NCBI GenBank assembly: GCA_947087265.1 | Contig: CAMUBY010000002.1 | Span: forward strand, 204,842 to 268,841 | DNA: 64,000 nt | Origin: an uncultured Clostridia bacterium | GTDB taxonomy: Bacteria; Bacillota; Clostridia; Christensenellales; Borkfalkiaceae | Direction of reading: 5' to 3' | In this document: piece after piece, positions 8,821 through 18,506 of the stretch | How positions within the stretch are numbered: position 1 is the first letter of the stretch | Layout of the letters: every line of letters starts with the position of its first letter | Program-made: the position numbers and the translations under genes | Notes under the pieces: generated by a model | Databases searched by the model: none | Told to the model about the DNA's origin: nothing | The model's input: the letters and a program-made list of their open reading frames with translations, nothing else

Positions 8821-11242
8821 GATGCCGCAGGAAGAGCCGAAAGGCGCGCTGTATGTAACGCCGCTGGAAGAAGTGCTTCCCGCTTCCATGCTCCCGTATG
8901 CGGAGGAGGTCATTCTCGACAGAGCCCTTCCCCGCGTAGAGGACGGCTTAAAACCCGTACAGCGCAGAATTCTCTATACCATGAGCGAGATGGGGCTTAC
9001 GCCCGATAAGCCGCACAAGAAGTCGGCGCGTATCGTCGGCGATTGCATGGGTAAATATCACCCCCACGGCGATTCCTCGGTGTACGACGCAATGGTGCGT
9101 CTGGCACAGGAATTCAACATGGGCAAAACGCTTGTCAACGGGCACGGTAATTTCGGCTCGGTAGACGGCGACCCTGCGGCGGCTATGCGTTATACCGAAG
9201 CGCGTTTAGAGCCGATTGCGCTCGAACTCTTGCGCGATTTGGATAAGAACACCGTTCCGTTCAAACTCAATTTCGACGATTCGCTGAAAGAACCCGAAGT
9301 GCTCCCCGGGCGGTTTCCCAATCTGCTTGTCAACGGCGCGTCGGGTATTGCGGTGGGGCTTGCAACCAACATTCCGCCCCATAACCTCGGCGAGACGATT
9401 GATGGCGTGATTGCCTACCTCGATAATCCCAAAATCCGTTTGAACGATTTGGTCGACTATATCAAGGCGCCCGATTTCCCGACAGGCGGCTACATTATCG
9501 CCAACGAACTCAACCAGGCGTACCGCACGGGCAAGGGTAAAATTATTTTGCGCGCCAAACTGCGCGTGGAAGAGACGGATAACGACAGAAAGAATATCGT
9601 CATCACCCAACTTCCCTATCAGGTAAACAAGGCGGCGTTGCTGCGTAAAATTGCCGAATTGAAGGAAGAGAAGAAAGAGGAACTTGCCGGCATTACAAAG
9701 GTGAGCGACGAGAGCGACCGCGTGGGAATGCGCGCCGTGATTGAAGTGCGCGGCGATGCAGATATCGATAAAATTCTGAAAGTGCTGTATAAATATTCGG
9801 ATTTGGAAGTCACGTTCGGCATGAATCTGGTTGCCATTGCAAACGGGAAACCCATGCAGTTGGGGTTGCTCGATATTCTCAAATACTACACGGCATACCA
9901 GAAGGACGTAGTGCTCCGCCGCACGAAATTTGACTTAAACCAGGCGAAGGACCGCTGTCATATCCTCGAAGGCTTAATCATCGCCGTACAGAATATCGAC
10001 GAAGTAATTAAGATTATCAAAGGCGCGGAATCCACGGCGGACGCGCGTGAAAAACTGCGTGCAAGATTTTCGCTCTCCGAGCGGCAGGCACAGGCGATTC
10101 TCGATTTACGGCTTGCCCGTTTAACCAAACTCGAAATTTTTAAACTCGAAGAAGAGCATAAAGCGTTGCAGGAGTTAATTCGCCGACTTACGGAAATCGT
10201 GAACAGCCCCAAACTGCTCACGCAGGTCGTAAAAGACGAATTGCTCGAAATCAAGAAAAAGTATAAAACGCCGCGTAAAAGTCAGCTCGTGTTCTCCGCA
10301 GAAGAAGCGATGGCGGAGCGTGCCGACGTGCGCGCGCCGGGCGTTTCCAGCACCGTCTGCATCACGGCGGACGGCAAACTCAAATGCGTATCCGACAGCA
10401 ATTTCGGGCACTCCAACAAAAAAATCGGCGAAAAATCCAAACGCAACGCCGTTATGGTGCAGAGTATTAAAATGCAGTCGGACGAAACGCTCCTCGTGTT
10501 CTCGAACAAGGGCAACGGCTACCGTATGTACGCGGAAAATCTGGTGTGCAAATTTGCCGAGAGCGGTTATTCTCTCTCCGATTTCTTTGAAGAAGCGGAA
10601 AAGGACGAAAAGCCCGTTGCGCTGTTCCCTATCGGCGTGGAGGGAGACGTACTCTTTATTACGCGCAAAGGAATGCTGAAAAAGACGGCGTGGGCGGAAT
10701 ACGTGCAGACGAAGCCGTATTTTCAGGCTATCCGTCTCAACGAGGGGGACGAAGTGCTTACCGTACAGACGGACGTAAGCGACGAGGGTGAAACGGTCTT
10801 CTTCGTTTCCAAGAGCGGTATGTGCCTCAACGCACGCAAAGACGATATTCCTTCGCAGGGCAGAATTGCGGGCGGCGTAAAGGGAATGAATCTGAAAGAG
10901 GACGACGACATTGTGTTTGCTTCCCAGATTGACGGCGAGGGCGAAATTGTCGTTGTGACGTCTGACAGCAGGTTTAAGCGCGTGATTGCGGCGCAAATCG
11001 ATTCTCTGCCGCGCTACCGCAAGGGCGTTCAGATTGCTTCGCTCAAAGGGGATACCGTAATCTTTGCCGATTACGTTACCGTGCCTTATATGCTTGCCGT
11101 CGTTACCGAAAACGGCATGACGGAAGTTTCTACGGAGGATATTCCCATTGACGCGACGAATACGCGCGGAAGAACGCTGCGCGGTACGAAGTGGAAAGCG
11201 CAGGAAGTATATGCGATGAAATACCGCGAAATCGACGGTTAA
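8807..11242 (+). CDS. type IIA DNA topoisomerase A subunit (ParC/GyrA-like)
   Basis: This 811-residue DNA cleavage subunit overlaps the end of the B-subunit gene. The catalytic tyrosine is about Tyr129 in [10 protein letters not shown], preceded by [10 protein letters not shown]. The quinolone-region equivalent ([26 protein letters not shown]) is intact. The beta-pinwheel C-terminal domain (about residues 500-811) contains blade motifs such as [12 protein letters not shown], but I find no QRRGGKG GyrA-box in the first blade, the element needed for DNA wrapping and supercoiling. That suggests a topo IV-like decatenase. The length of 811 is closer to GyrA, so the naming stays open. A terminator follows at 11251. 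Confidence 0.87.
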   Translation: MKKNEMPQEEPKGALYVTPLEEVLPASMLPYAEEVILDRALPRVEDGLKPVQRRILYTMSEMGLTPDKPHKKSARIVGDCMGKYHPHGDSSVYDAMVRLAQEFNMGKTLVNGHGNFGSVDGDPAAAMRYTEARLEPIALELLRDLDKNTVPFKLNFDDSLKEPEVLPGRFPNLLVNGASGIAVGLATNIPPHNLGETIDGVIAYLDNPKIRLNDLVDYIKAPDFPTGGYIIANELNQAYRTGKGKIILRAKLRVEETDNDRKNIVITQLPYQVNKAALLRKIAELKEEKKEELAGITKVSDESDRVGMRAVIEVRGDADIDKILKVLYKYSDLEVTFGMNLVAIANGKPMQLGLLDILKYYTAYQKDVVLRRTKFDLNQAKDRCHILEGLIIAVQNIDEVIKIIKGAESTADAREKLRARFSLSERQAQAILDLRLARLTKLEIFKLEEEHKALQELIRRLTEIVNSPKLLTQVVKDELLEIKKKYKTPRKSQLVFSAEEAMAERADVRAPGVSSTVCITADGKLKCVSDSNFGHSNKKIGEKSKRNAVMVQSIKMQSDETLLVFSNKGNGYRMYAENLVCKFAESGYSLSDFFEEAEKDEKPVALFPIGVEGDVLFITRKGMLKKTAWAEYVQTKPYFQAIRLNEGDEVLTVQTDVSDEGETVFFVSKSGMCLNARKDDIPSQGRIAGGVKGMNLKEDDDIVFASQIDGEGEIVVVTSDSRFKRVIAAQIDSLPRYRKGVQIASLKGDTVIFADYVTVPYMLAVVTENGMTEVSTEDIPIDATNTRGRTLRGTKWKAQEVYAMKYREIDG

Positions 11243-11250
11243 ACAAACAT

Positions 11251-11284
11251 AAAAATACGGTAAAATTCATGCCGTATTTTTTTG
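11251..11284 (+). terminator. terminator of the topoisomerase operon
   Basis: AAATACGG and CCGTATTT arms around a 10-base loop, followed by a run of T. Confidence 0.8.
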
Positions 11285-11322
11285 TTTGCCGGTATAATTT
11301 TTTGTAAAGATTTCATATATGA

Positions 11323-11351
11323 TTGACTTTCCCGCGGCGCAGTGTTAGAAT
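11323..11351 (+). promoter_or_regulatory. promoter with almost no leader, upstream of the glm genes
   Basis: TTGACT (11323-11328), a 17-bp spacer and TAGAAT (11346-11351). The predicted transcription start falls about 3 bases before the ATG at 11361, and no SD is present between them. Confidence 0.65.
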
Positions 11352-11360
11352 GATGTTGGC

Positions 11361-12026
11361 ATGAAAGAAAATTTGAAATCTTGTGAATTGTTTGATTTTT
11401 CACATACCATGGCGGCGGAGTATTTGCGTCAGTTTGAATACCCTTGGGAAGCGCTTTCGGGCATCAAAGAAACAATTCTTTCGCTCGCGGCAAATTTGAA
11501 TGCGGAAGAGTACCGGGAAATGGCGCCGCAGGTCTGGGTGCATAAGAGCGCACAAATTGCGCCCACCGCATATCTCGGCGCCCCTTGCATTATCGGCGAA
11601 AATACCGAAGTGCGGCACGGTGCATTTATCAGAGGAAGCGCACTTATCGGCAATCATTGCGTCGTCGGAAATTCATGCGAACTCAAAAACGTTATTTTAT
11701 TCGACAACGTGCAGGTTCCGCACTACAATTATGTGGGCGACAGCATTCTCGGTTACCGCTCTCACATGGGCGCAGGTGCGGTGACTTCCAACGTGAAATC
11801 GGACAGAACGCCCGTTGCAGTAAAGGGTGAATGCGAAATTGCAACAGGGCTCAAAAAGTTCGGCGCAATGCTCGGCGACGGCGTGGAGGTGGGTTGCAAC
11901 AGCGTCCTCAACCCCGGAACCGTCGTCGGCAAAAATACGAATATTTATCCGCTGTCTTCGGTGCGCGGCGTCATTCCCGCAAACAGCATTTACAAGACAG
12001 GCGGAAAGATTGTAGCAAAGCGGTAA
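11361..12026 (+). CDS. left-handed beta-helix acyl/acetyltransferase, GlmU C-domain-like
   Basis: This 221-residue protein has a helical N-terminus of about 50 residues and then hexapeptide repeats of the left-handed beta-helix fold (APTAYLGAPCIIGENTEV, FIRGSALIGNHCVVGNSCEL, SVLNPGTVVGKNTNIYP). It resembles the acetyltransferase half of GlmU. The HYNYVGDSILG segment matches the GlmU acceptor-binding region. The uridylyltransferase half is missing. It lies 28 bases upstream of glmM and 1.4 kb upstream of glmS, so a role in glucosamine-1-phosphate acetylation or UDP-GlcNAc supply is likely but inferred. A pyrophosphorylase would have to be encoded elsewhere. The start codon lies only 10 bases after a -10 box, without an SD, so translation may be leaderless. 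Confidence 0.75.
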   Translation: MKENLKSCELFDFSHTMAAEYLRQFEYPWEALSGIKETILSLAANLNAEEYREMAPQVWVHKSAQIAPTAYLGAPCIIGENTEVRHGAFIRGSALIGNHCVVGNSCELKNVILFDNVQVPHYNYVGDSILGYRSHMGAGAVTSNVKSDRTPVAVKGECEIATGLKKFGAMLGDGVEVGCNSVLNPGTVVGKNTNIYPLSSVRGVIPANSIYKTGGKIVAKR

Positions 12027-12054
12027 AACAGAAGAAAAAACGGGCAGGAGCAAT

Positions 12055-13440
12055 ATGGGAAAATATTTCGGAACGGACGGATTTCGCGGAGAAGCGAATC
12101 TTACGCTCACCGCCGACCACGCCTATAAAGTCGGTAGGTTTCTCGGTTGGTATTTCGGGGAACGCAAACGGCAATACGGCGATAAAAGCGCGCCGAGAAT
12201 CGTCATCGGGAAGGATACCAGAAGGTCGAGCTATATGTTTGAATATACGCTCATCGCAGGGCTTACCGCCTCGGGTGCGGACGCGTATATGCTTCACGTT
12301 ACCACCACGCCTTCGGTTGCCTATATCGCGCGCGTCGACGCGTTCGACTGCGGTATTATGATTTCCGCAAGCCACAATCCGTATTACGACAACGGGATTA
12401 AGCTCATCAATTTGCAGGGTGAGAAAATGGACGAGAGCGTGATTGCGCTCATCGAAGATTATCTCGACGGAAAACTGACTGCGTTCGGAAAGCGTTATAA
12501 GGAACTGCCTTACGCACTGCGCGAAAATATCGGTAAAACGGTGGACTACGCTTCGGGCAGAAACCGCTATATCGGGTATCTCATTTCGCTCGGAATGTAC
12601 TCTTTCCGCGGGATGCGCGTGGGGCTCGACTGTGCCAACGGCAGCAGTTGGAATATTGCGAAGGCGGTCTTTGAAACTTTGGGCGCAACCACTTACGTCA
12701 TCAATGCCGAACCGGACGGTTGCAACATCAACGAAAATGCCGGTTCAACGCATATCGAAGGCTTGCAGAAGTTGGTGAAAGAAAAAAAACTTGACGTCGG
12801 GTTTGCATACGACGGCGACGCGGACAGATGTCTTTGCGTGGACGAAAACGGAAACGTCGTGACCGGCGACCACATTTTATACGTTTACGGAACGTATATG
12901 AAAGAGCGCGGAAAGCTGGTAAACAACACCGTCGTGACGACAGTGATGTCGAACTGCGGGCTGTATAAGGCGTTTGACGCGGCAGGAATTGGTTATGCGA
13001 AGACGGCTGTCGGCGACAAGTACGTTCAGGAGTATATGGCGGAGCACGGTTGCAGATTGGGCGGCGAGCAATCAGGGCATATCATTTTTTCCAAATACGC
13101 AACCACGGGTGACGGCATCCTCACCAGCATGAAAGTGATGGAAGTCATTATGGCGAAAAAGACGACGCTTTCCAAACTTTGCGAGCCGCTGAAAATTTAT
13201 CCGCAGGTACTTCTTAATATTCCCGTGGCGGAAAAAGAGAAGGCGCAAAACGATAAAGACGTGCTTGCCTGCGTAAAACAAGCGGAAGCGGAACTTGTCG
13301 GCGGCGGAAGAATTCTCGTTCGGGCAAGCGGTACCGAGCCGCTCGTCAGAATCATGGTGGAAGCGGAGAGCGAAACGCTTTGCAAAAAACTCTCCGATGA
13401 GATTGCCGCCGTATTATACAAAAAAGGTTACGCAAAATAG
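12055..13440 (+). CDS. glmM: phosphoglucosamine mutase
   Basis: This 461-residue alpha-D-phosphohexomutase converts glucosamine-6-phosphate to glucosamine-1-phosphate in UDP-GlcNAc synthesis. The start MGKYFGTDGFRGEAN is diagnostic for GlmM. The phosphoserine loop ISASHNP places the active Ser at about residue 106. The Mg-binding loop is YDGDADRC (about 253-260), the sugar-binding loop is GGEQSGH, and the phosphate-binding loop is RASGTEPLVR near the C-terminus. It is co-directional with glmS, only 10 bases downstream, so both enzymes are probably made from one mRNA. The length fits the family (about 445-460). Confidence 0.96.
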   Translation: MGKYFGTDGFRGEANLTLTADHAYKVGRFLGWYFGERKRQYGDKSAPRIVIGKDTRRSSYMFEYTLIAGLTASGADAYMLHVTTTPSVAYIARVDAFDCGIMISASHNPYYDNGIKLINLQGEKMDESVIALIEDYLDGKLTAFGKRYKELPYALRENIGKTVDYASGRNRYIGYLISLGMYSFRGMRVGLDCANGSSWNIAKAVFETLGATTYVINAEPDGCNINENAGSTHIEGLQKLVKEKKLDVGFAYDGDADRCLCVDENGNVVTGDHILYVYGTYMKERGKLVNNTVVTTVMSNCGLYKAFDAAGIGYAKTAVGDKYVQEYMAEHGCRLGGEQSGHIIFSKYATTGDGILTSMKVMEVIMAKKTTLSKLCEPLKIYPQVLLNIPVAEKEKAQNDKDVLACVKQAEAELVGGGRILVRASGTEPLVRIMVEAESETLCKKLSDEIAAVLYKKGYAK

Positions 13441-13450
13441 AGAGAAGAAT

Positions 13451-15283
13451 ATGTGCGGAATAGTAGGTTATACGGGTAAAAAACAAGCGGCGCCCATTCT
13501 TTTGGAAGGGCTTACCAAGCTCGAATACAGGGGTTACGATTCGGCGGGTGTTGCGGTGTCGGACGCATACGGGCGCATTGAAATTGCCAAAGCGCAGGGA
13601 AAACTCGACGTATTAAAGGAAAAGATAGACGGCGGGAAGACCATGCACGGCGCATGCGGAATCGGGCATACGCGCTGGGCGACGCACGGCGTGCCGAACG
13701 AAACGAACGCGCATCCGCACTGTAACGACGATTCTACCATCGTTGCCGTTCACAACGGAATTATTGAAAATTATGCCGAACTCAAAGCGAAACTCATTCG
13801 GCGCGGCTATCAGTTTTATTCGCAAACGGATACCGAAGTTGCAACCAAACTGGTGGACTATTACTATAAAAAGCACGGCGAACCGTTAAAAGCGATTGCC
13901 GAATTTTCGCTTCGGGTACGGGGCTCTTATGCGCTTGCCGTACTATTCAGCGATTATCCCGAAGAAATTTACGCGATTCGCAAAGACAGTCCCATGGTCA
14001 TTGCCGCAACGGGGAAAGAATGTTTCCTCGCTTCCGACGTGCCTGCGCTGCTTAAATATACAAAGAACGTTTATTATATCGAAAACGACCAAATCGCGCA
14101 TCTCAAAAACGGACAGACTTCCTTTTACAATATCGACGGAGACCCCGTCGAAATACCGTTAACGCATATCACCTGGGACGCGCAGGCGGCGGAAAAAGAC
14201 GGATATGAGCACTATATGCTCAAAGAAATTCACGAGCAGCCGCGCGTTATCAAAGATACGCTCGGATATTTCATTCAAAATGGAAAAATTGATTTTTCCG
14301 AACTCAATCTCACCGACGCGTATCTGAAATCCGTAAACAAAATTATTATCGCGGGTTGCGGTTCGGCGTATCACGTCGGCGTTGCCATGCAGTACGTGAT
14401 AGAGGATTTGGCGCGCATTCCCGTAAGAGTGGAACTCGCTTCGGAGTTTCGTTACCGCAGTTTTATTTCGGACGGTAAGGAACTTGTGATAATTATCAGT
14501 CAATCGGGAGAAACGGCGGACAGTATTGCCGCCCTGCGCGAAGCGAAGTCGAGGGGGTTGAAAACGCTTGCGATTGTGAACGTGGTCGGCTCTACCATAG
14601 CGCGCGAAGCGGACTTTGTGTTCTACACCAAAGCGGGCCCTGAAATTTCCGTTGCCACTACGAAGGCATACAGCGCGCAGCTTGTTGCAGGGTATCTGAT
14701 TGCGCTCAAATTCGCCGAGGCGCATTCTCTTTTATCGGACGGGCAGTATCGGGAGCTTCTTTCCGAACTTTGTCTTTTGCCCGAAAAAATCAAAACAATT
14801 CTTGAAAAAGATACCGCAATCCAGCAGTTTGCGTTTCATTGTATGGATAAAAAGAATGCGTTTTTTATCGGCAGGGGACTCGATTATGCGGTCAGCATGG
14901 AAGGCAGTCTGAAACTCAAAGAAATCAGTTATATTCATTCCGAAGCATATGCCGCAGGGGAGTTGAAGCACGGCGCAATCAGTTTAATCGAGGACGGCAC
15001 GCTGGTTTTCGGGATTCTGACGCAGGATGAACTGGCGGAAAAGACGGTCAGCAATCTCGAAGAAACGAAGAGCCGCAAAGCCCAACTTGCCGTGGTTGCA
15101 TTTGAGGGAACGGAAGTGCCGAAATCCTGTGAATGCGTTTTTTATGTGCCGCGTACGGACGCTCGTTTTGCGGCGAGTCTTTCGGTGATTCCTTTGCAGT
15201 TATATGCCTATTATTTAAGCGTTTCAAAGGGGAACAACGTAGATAAACCGCGGAATCTCGCAAAGAGTGTCACGGTAGAATAA
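13451..15283 (+). CDS. glmS: glutamine--fructose-6-phosphate aminotransferase (isomerizing)
   Basis: The true start is the ATG at 13451, because the protein must begin MCGIVGY with the nucleophilic Cys after Met removal; an open frame further upstream overlaps glmM and is spurious. The 610-residue product has the glutaminase class II domain (about 1-220, with HTRWATHG, HPH and HNGIIEN). Two SIS sugar-isomerase domains follow (AGCGSAYHVG, ISQSGETADS, SVATTKAYSAQ). The C-terminus ends KPRNLAKSVTVE as in the family. It makes glucosamine-6-phosphate from fructose-6-phosphate and glutamine. The gap from glmM is only 10 bases, so the glmS ribozyme found upstream of this gene in many Firmicutes is not present here. 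Confidence 0.97.
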   Translation: MCGIVGYTGKKQAAPILLEGLTKLEYRGYDSAGVAVSDAYGRIEIAKAQGKLDVLKEKIDGGKTMHGACGIGHTRWATHGVPNETNAHPHCNDDSTIVAVHNGIIENYAELKAKLIRRGYQFYSQTDTEVATKLVDYYYKKHGEPLKAIAEFSLRVRGSYALAVLFSDYPEEIYAIRKDSPMVIAATGKECFLASDVPALLKYTKNVYYIENDQIAHLKNGQTSFYNIDGDPVEIPLTHITWDAQAAEKDGYEHYMLKEIHEQPRVIKDTLGYFIQNGKIDFSELNLTDAYLKSVNKIIIAGCGSAYHVGVAMQYVIEDLARIPVRVELASEFRYRSFISDGKELVIIISQSGETADSIAALREAKSRGLKTLAIVNVVGSTIAREADFVFYTKAGPEISVATTKAYSAQLVAGYLIALKFAEAHSLLSDGQYRELLSELCLLPEKIKTILEKDTAIQQFAFHCMDKKNAFFIGRGLDYAVSMEGSLKLKEISYIHSEAYAAGELKHGAISLIEDGTLVFGILTQDELAEKTVSNLEETKSRKAQLAVVAFEGTEVPKSCECVFYVPRTDARFAASLSVIPLQLYAYYLSVSKGNNVDKPRNLAKSVTVE

Positions 15284-15303
15284 TATCTAATTCAGGAAAT
15301 CGA

Positions 15304-17136
15304 ATGAAGAGTCATAATCACAGAATAATCGACATTGTCATTCTTGCGCTATTGGATTTTGTTGCCATTATCCTCTCCATGGCGCTTTCTCTGCTGATGG
15401 TTCACGCAACCGTCAATTTTAATCTGAACTTATTATACTGGTTTTTGATAAATGTCGGTTCGGTCTATTTGTTTTTTACGGTATTCCGTCTGTATGTGAT
15501 AGTATTTACTTCCGTCGGCATTCAGGATACTATCCGAACACTGTGCGCCGCGTTGTGTATCTTCTGTGTAAACGTCGCGGCTTCGTTTGTGTTAGGTGAT
15601 GATATTACTTTCCGTGCCTGTGCCGTCTTCTGTCTTCTTATTTTTGTGTTTGCGCTGTTAATCCGTTTTTCCAAACGCATGTACCTTGCGGTGAAATATT
15701 CGGTCACCAAACACAGCAAAAATAAAATCAGAGCGTTGATTGTGGGCGGCGGCAATGCGGGTACGATGCTCATCCGTGAAATTCAGACGACGGATAAAAT
15801 CGATTATCTGCCCCTTTGCGTGGTGGACGACGACCCCGATAAACTGGGCAGGAACGTACTCGGCGTTTCGATTGCAGGAACCACAGCGGATATTCCTGTT
15901 TTGGTTGAGAAATTCGGGATTGACGAAATTCTCATTGCGATACCTTCCGCGCCCAAGGCGGAAGTGAAGCGTATTTACGATATTTGCGCGACGACCGCTT
16001 GTAAAGTAAAAACGCTACCCGGTATTTACCAAATCGTAAGCGGTGAAGCGAGCGTTTCCGCTCTGCGCGAAGTGCAAATATCCGACCTTCTGGGGCGCGA
16101 CCAGGTGCGCGTGAATCTCGATGAAATTATGGAGTATATCGAGAACAGAGTGGTTCTTGTTACGGGCGGCGGCGGTTCTATCGGAAGCGAACTTTGCAGG
16201 CAGATTGCAAGCCGTTCTCCCAAACTACTCATTATTCTCGATATTTATGAAAACAACGCGTACGACATCGAGCAGGAGTTAAGACGCCATTATCCAGATT
16301 TGAATCTTCTCGCGCTCATAGCGAGCGTCCGCGACAAGAGCAAAATGGAAGACGTATTCCAAAAGTATGGTCCCGAAATTGTGTTCAATGCTGCCGCGCA
16401 TAAGCACGTGCCGCTCATGGAAACAAGTCCGAACGAGGCGGTGAAAAATAACGTATTCGGGACGCTGAATGTTGCCGCCTGCGCGGATAAGTTCGGCGCA
16501 AAAGTATTCGTGCAGATTTCTACCGATAAGGCCGTTAACCCGACAAATGTCATGGGCGCAACCAAACGCATTTGCGAGATGATTATTCAGACCATCGGCA
16601 AGCATAGCAAACACACGAAATTTGTGGCGGTGCGCTTCGGAAACGTACTCGGTTCCAACGGTTCGGTAATTCCGTTGTTTGAAAAACAGATTGCGGAAGG
16701 CGGACCCGTTACGGTAACGCACAAAGATATTATCCGCTATTTTATGACCATTCCCGAGGCGGTTTCGCTCGTGTTGCAGGCGGGCGCATACGCGCAGGGC
16801 GGACAGATTTTCGTGCTCGATATGGGAGAGCCTGTCAGGATATACGATTTGGCATATAACCTCATCAAACTTTCGGGGTTGGAACCGAACGTGGATATTG
16901 AAATTAAATGCACGGGGTTAAGACCCGGCGAAAAACTGTTTGAAGAGCGGTTGATGGACGAAGAGGGAATGCAGAAAACGCCCAACGGGCTCATTAACAT
17001 TGCGAGCCCCATTAAACTCGACGAAGATTTTTTGTGGAAGACGCTGGAAAAGCTCAAAACGGCGGCGATTGCAGAAACTTCGGAAATGAAACAACTGATA
17101 GCGGAACTTGTAACAACCTATCATCCGCAAAAATAA
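15304..17136 (+). CDS. membrane-bound UDP-GlcNAc 4,6-dehydratase-like protein (CapD/PglF family)
   Basis: This 610-residue protein has four hydrophobic helices in the first 120 residues, then a CoA-binding-like Rossmann domain (VGGGNAGTMLIREI, about 148). The SDR domain starts at VTGGGGSIGSE (about 286). The catalytic Tyr of normal SDRs is replaced by Met in MGATKR (Met417, Lys421), which is the PglF/WbpM-type signature of inverting or retaining UDP-GlcNAc 4,6-dehydratases. It would convert UDP-GlcNAc to a 4-keto-6-deoxy sugar at the membrane. It starts 20 bases after glmS, its precursor supplier, and is followed by an aminotransferase and a phosphoglycosyl transferase. This is the PglF-PglE-PglC order of bacillosamine-like pathways. 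Confidence 0.88.
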   Translation: MKSHNHRIIDIVILALLDFVAIILSMALSLLMVHATVNFNLNLLYWFLINVGSVYLFFTVFRLYVIVFTSVGIQDTIRTLCAALCIFCVNVAASFVLGDDITFRACAVFCLLIFVFALLIRFSKRMYLAVKYSVTKHSKNKIRALIVGGGNAGTMLIREIQTTDKIDYLPLCVVDDDPDKLGRNVLGVSIAGTTADIPVLVEKFGIDEILIAIPSAPKAEVKRIYDICATTACKVKTLPGIYQIVSGEASVSALREVQISDLLGRDQVRVNLDEIMEYIENRVVLVTGGGGSIGSELCRQIASRSPKLLIILDIYENNAYDIEQELRRHYPDLNLLALIASVRDKSKMEDVFQKYGPEIVFNAAAHKHVPLMETSPNEAVKNNVFGTLNVAACADKFGAKVFVQISTDKAVNPTNVMGATKRICEMIIQTIGKHSKHTKFVAVRFGNVLGSNGSVIPLFEKQIAEGGPVTVTHKDIIRYFMTIPEAVSLVLQAGAYAQGGQIFVLDMGEPVRIYDLAYNLIKLSGLEPNVDIEIKCTGLRPGEKLFEERLMDEEGMQKTPNGLINIASPIKLDEDFLWKTLEKLKTAAIAETSEMKQLIAELVTTYHPQK

Positions 17137-17148
17137 ACGATATTTATA

Positions 17149-17174
17149 GCGCGGCGAAAATGCCGCGCATTTTA
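17149..17174 (+). terminator. hairpin after the dehydratase gene
   Basis: GCGCGGC (17149-17155) pairs with GCCGCGC (17162-17168), followed by ATTTTAC. The U-tract is weak, so readthrough into the downstream cluster is possible. Confidence 0.55.
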
Positions 17175-17220
17175 CGTGAGATTTATATGACTGTCTATTG
17201 AAAAATTTAATTCAATATGA

Positions 17221-17249
17221 TTGCTTTTATGGCTATCGTAATGTATAAT
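17221..17249 (+). promoter_or_regulatory. promoter of the polysaccharide cluster
   Basis: TTGCTT (17221-17226), a 17-bp spacer and TATAAT (17244-17249), leaving a leader of about 48 bases to the start at 17304. Confidence 0.75.
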
Positions 17250-17303
17250 ATAGAAGAATTTATATATAATTAATCGTCTGTCAAAAGAGGAAAACTTTTC
17301 TTT

Positions 17304-18506
17304 ATGAAGATTCAATTTTCACCGCCCGATATATCGGAAATAGAAATTAATGAAGTCATTGATACGTTAAAATCAGGCTGGATTACGACGGGTCCTAAAA
17401 CAAAAGAGCTTGAAAGACAGGTGGCTGCATTTTGTGGTGCAAACCGCGCGGTATGTTTGAATTCGCAAACTGCCTGTGCGGAAATGGCTTTACGTTTGTT
17501 GGGTATCGGTAGAGGGGATGAGGTAATAACTTCCGCTTATACTTATACCGCTTCCGCATCGGTTATTAACCATATCGGAGCTAAAATAGTGCTTGTCGAT
17601 ACGCAAAAAGACAGCCTTGAAATGGACTATGAACAACTTGAACAGGCGATAACGAAAAACACAAAAGCAATCATTCCCGTTGATTTGGCAGGGGTTCCTT
17701 GCGATTACAAAAAAATTTTTGAGATTGTAAATAAAAAGAAAAATTTATTCCGACCTGCAAACGAACTACAAGAGGCGATTGGGAGAATTGCGGTTTGTGC
17801 CGACGCGGCGCATGCGTTCGGTGCGCAGTGGCACGGTAAAAAAGTCGGCAGTATTGCCGATTTTTCGGCATTCTCGTTTCACGCCGTTAAGAATTTTACC
17901 ACGGCGGAAGGCGGAGCTTTAACCTGGCGCGATATCGAAGGCGTGGACAACGAGGAAATTTACCGTAAGTTACAGCTTCTTTCCCTGCACGGACAATCTA
18001 AGGATGCGCTTTCGAAAACGCAATTAGGTGCGTGGGAGTATGATATTGTCGGAACGTGGTATAAATGTAATATGACGGATGTTGCCGCGGCAATGGGCTT
18101 AGCGCAGATGAAGCGCTATTTCGGAATGCTTGAAAGAAGGAAGCAGATTATCGAGCGGTATGATTGTGCATTCAAGCCTTTGGGTATTCAAGTGCTTGAC
18201 CATTATACGGACGAATATTCTTCTTCCGGACATCTTTATATTACCCGTGTTCCTAATATAACGTTAGAGCAACGCAATGCTTTGATTATGGAAATGGCAG
18301 AGCGCGGTGTTGCTTGCAATGTTCATTATAAGCCGTTGCCGATGCATACGGCTTATAAACAATTGGGTTTTGATATTAAAAATTTCCCGAATGCTTATGC
18401 AAATTTTGCAAACGAAATAACTTTACCTTTACATACTTGTCTTACGGACGAGGAAGTTGAGTTCGTTATTAAAAATTATAGCGAAGCTGTAAAGGAATAT
18501 CTTTGA
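17304..18506 (+). CDS. DegT/DnrJ/EryC1/StrS-family sugar aminotransferase
   Basis: This 400-residue PLP enzyme has the family pattern SGWITTGPKTKELE near the N-terminus, CLNSQTACAEMALRLLGIG, and DAAHAFGA. The PLP lysine is at about residue 196 in FHAVKNFTTAEGGAL. Coming directly after the 4,6-dehydratase gene and before a phosphoglycosyl transferase, it most likely aminates the UDP-4-keto-6-deoxy-GlcNAc product (PglE/PseC-like). The exact stereochemistry cannot be told. Base composition is visibly more AT-rich than in the glm genes, and this continues through the next 12.5 kb. Its stop shares one base with the next start codon. Confidence 0.85.
   Translation: MKIQFSPPDISEIEINEVIDTLKSGWITTGPKTKELERQVAAFCGANRAVCLNSQTACAEMALRLLGIGRGDEVITSAYTYTASASVINHIGAKIVLVDTQKDSLEMDYEQLEQAITKNTKAIIPVDLAGVPCDYKKIFEIVNKKKNLFRPANELQEAIGRIAVCADAAHAFGAQWHGKKVGSIADFSAFSFHAVKNFTTAEGGALTWRDIEGVDNEEIYRKLQLLSLHGQSKDALSKTQLGAWEYDIVGTWYKCNMTDVAAAMGLAQMKRYFGMLERRKQIIERYDCAFKPLGIQVLDHYTDEYSSSGHLYITRVPNITLEQRNALIMEMAERGVACNVHYKPLPMHTAYKQLGFDIKNFPNAYANFANEITLPLHTCLTDEEVEFVIKNYSEAVKEYL

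Noticed and set aside
13441..13450. glmS ribozyme upstream of glmS
   Set aside because: Only 10 bases separate glmM and glmS, and no ribozyme core is seen there.
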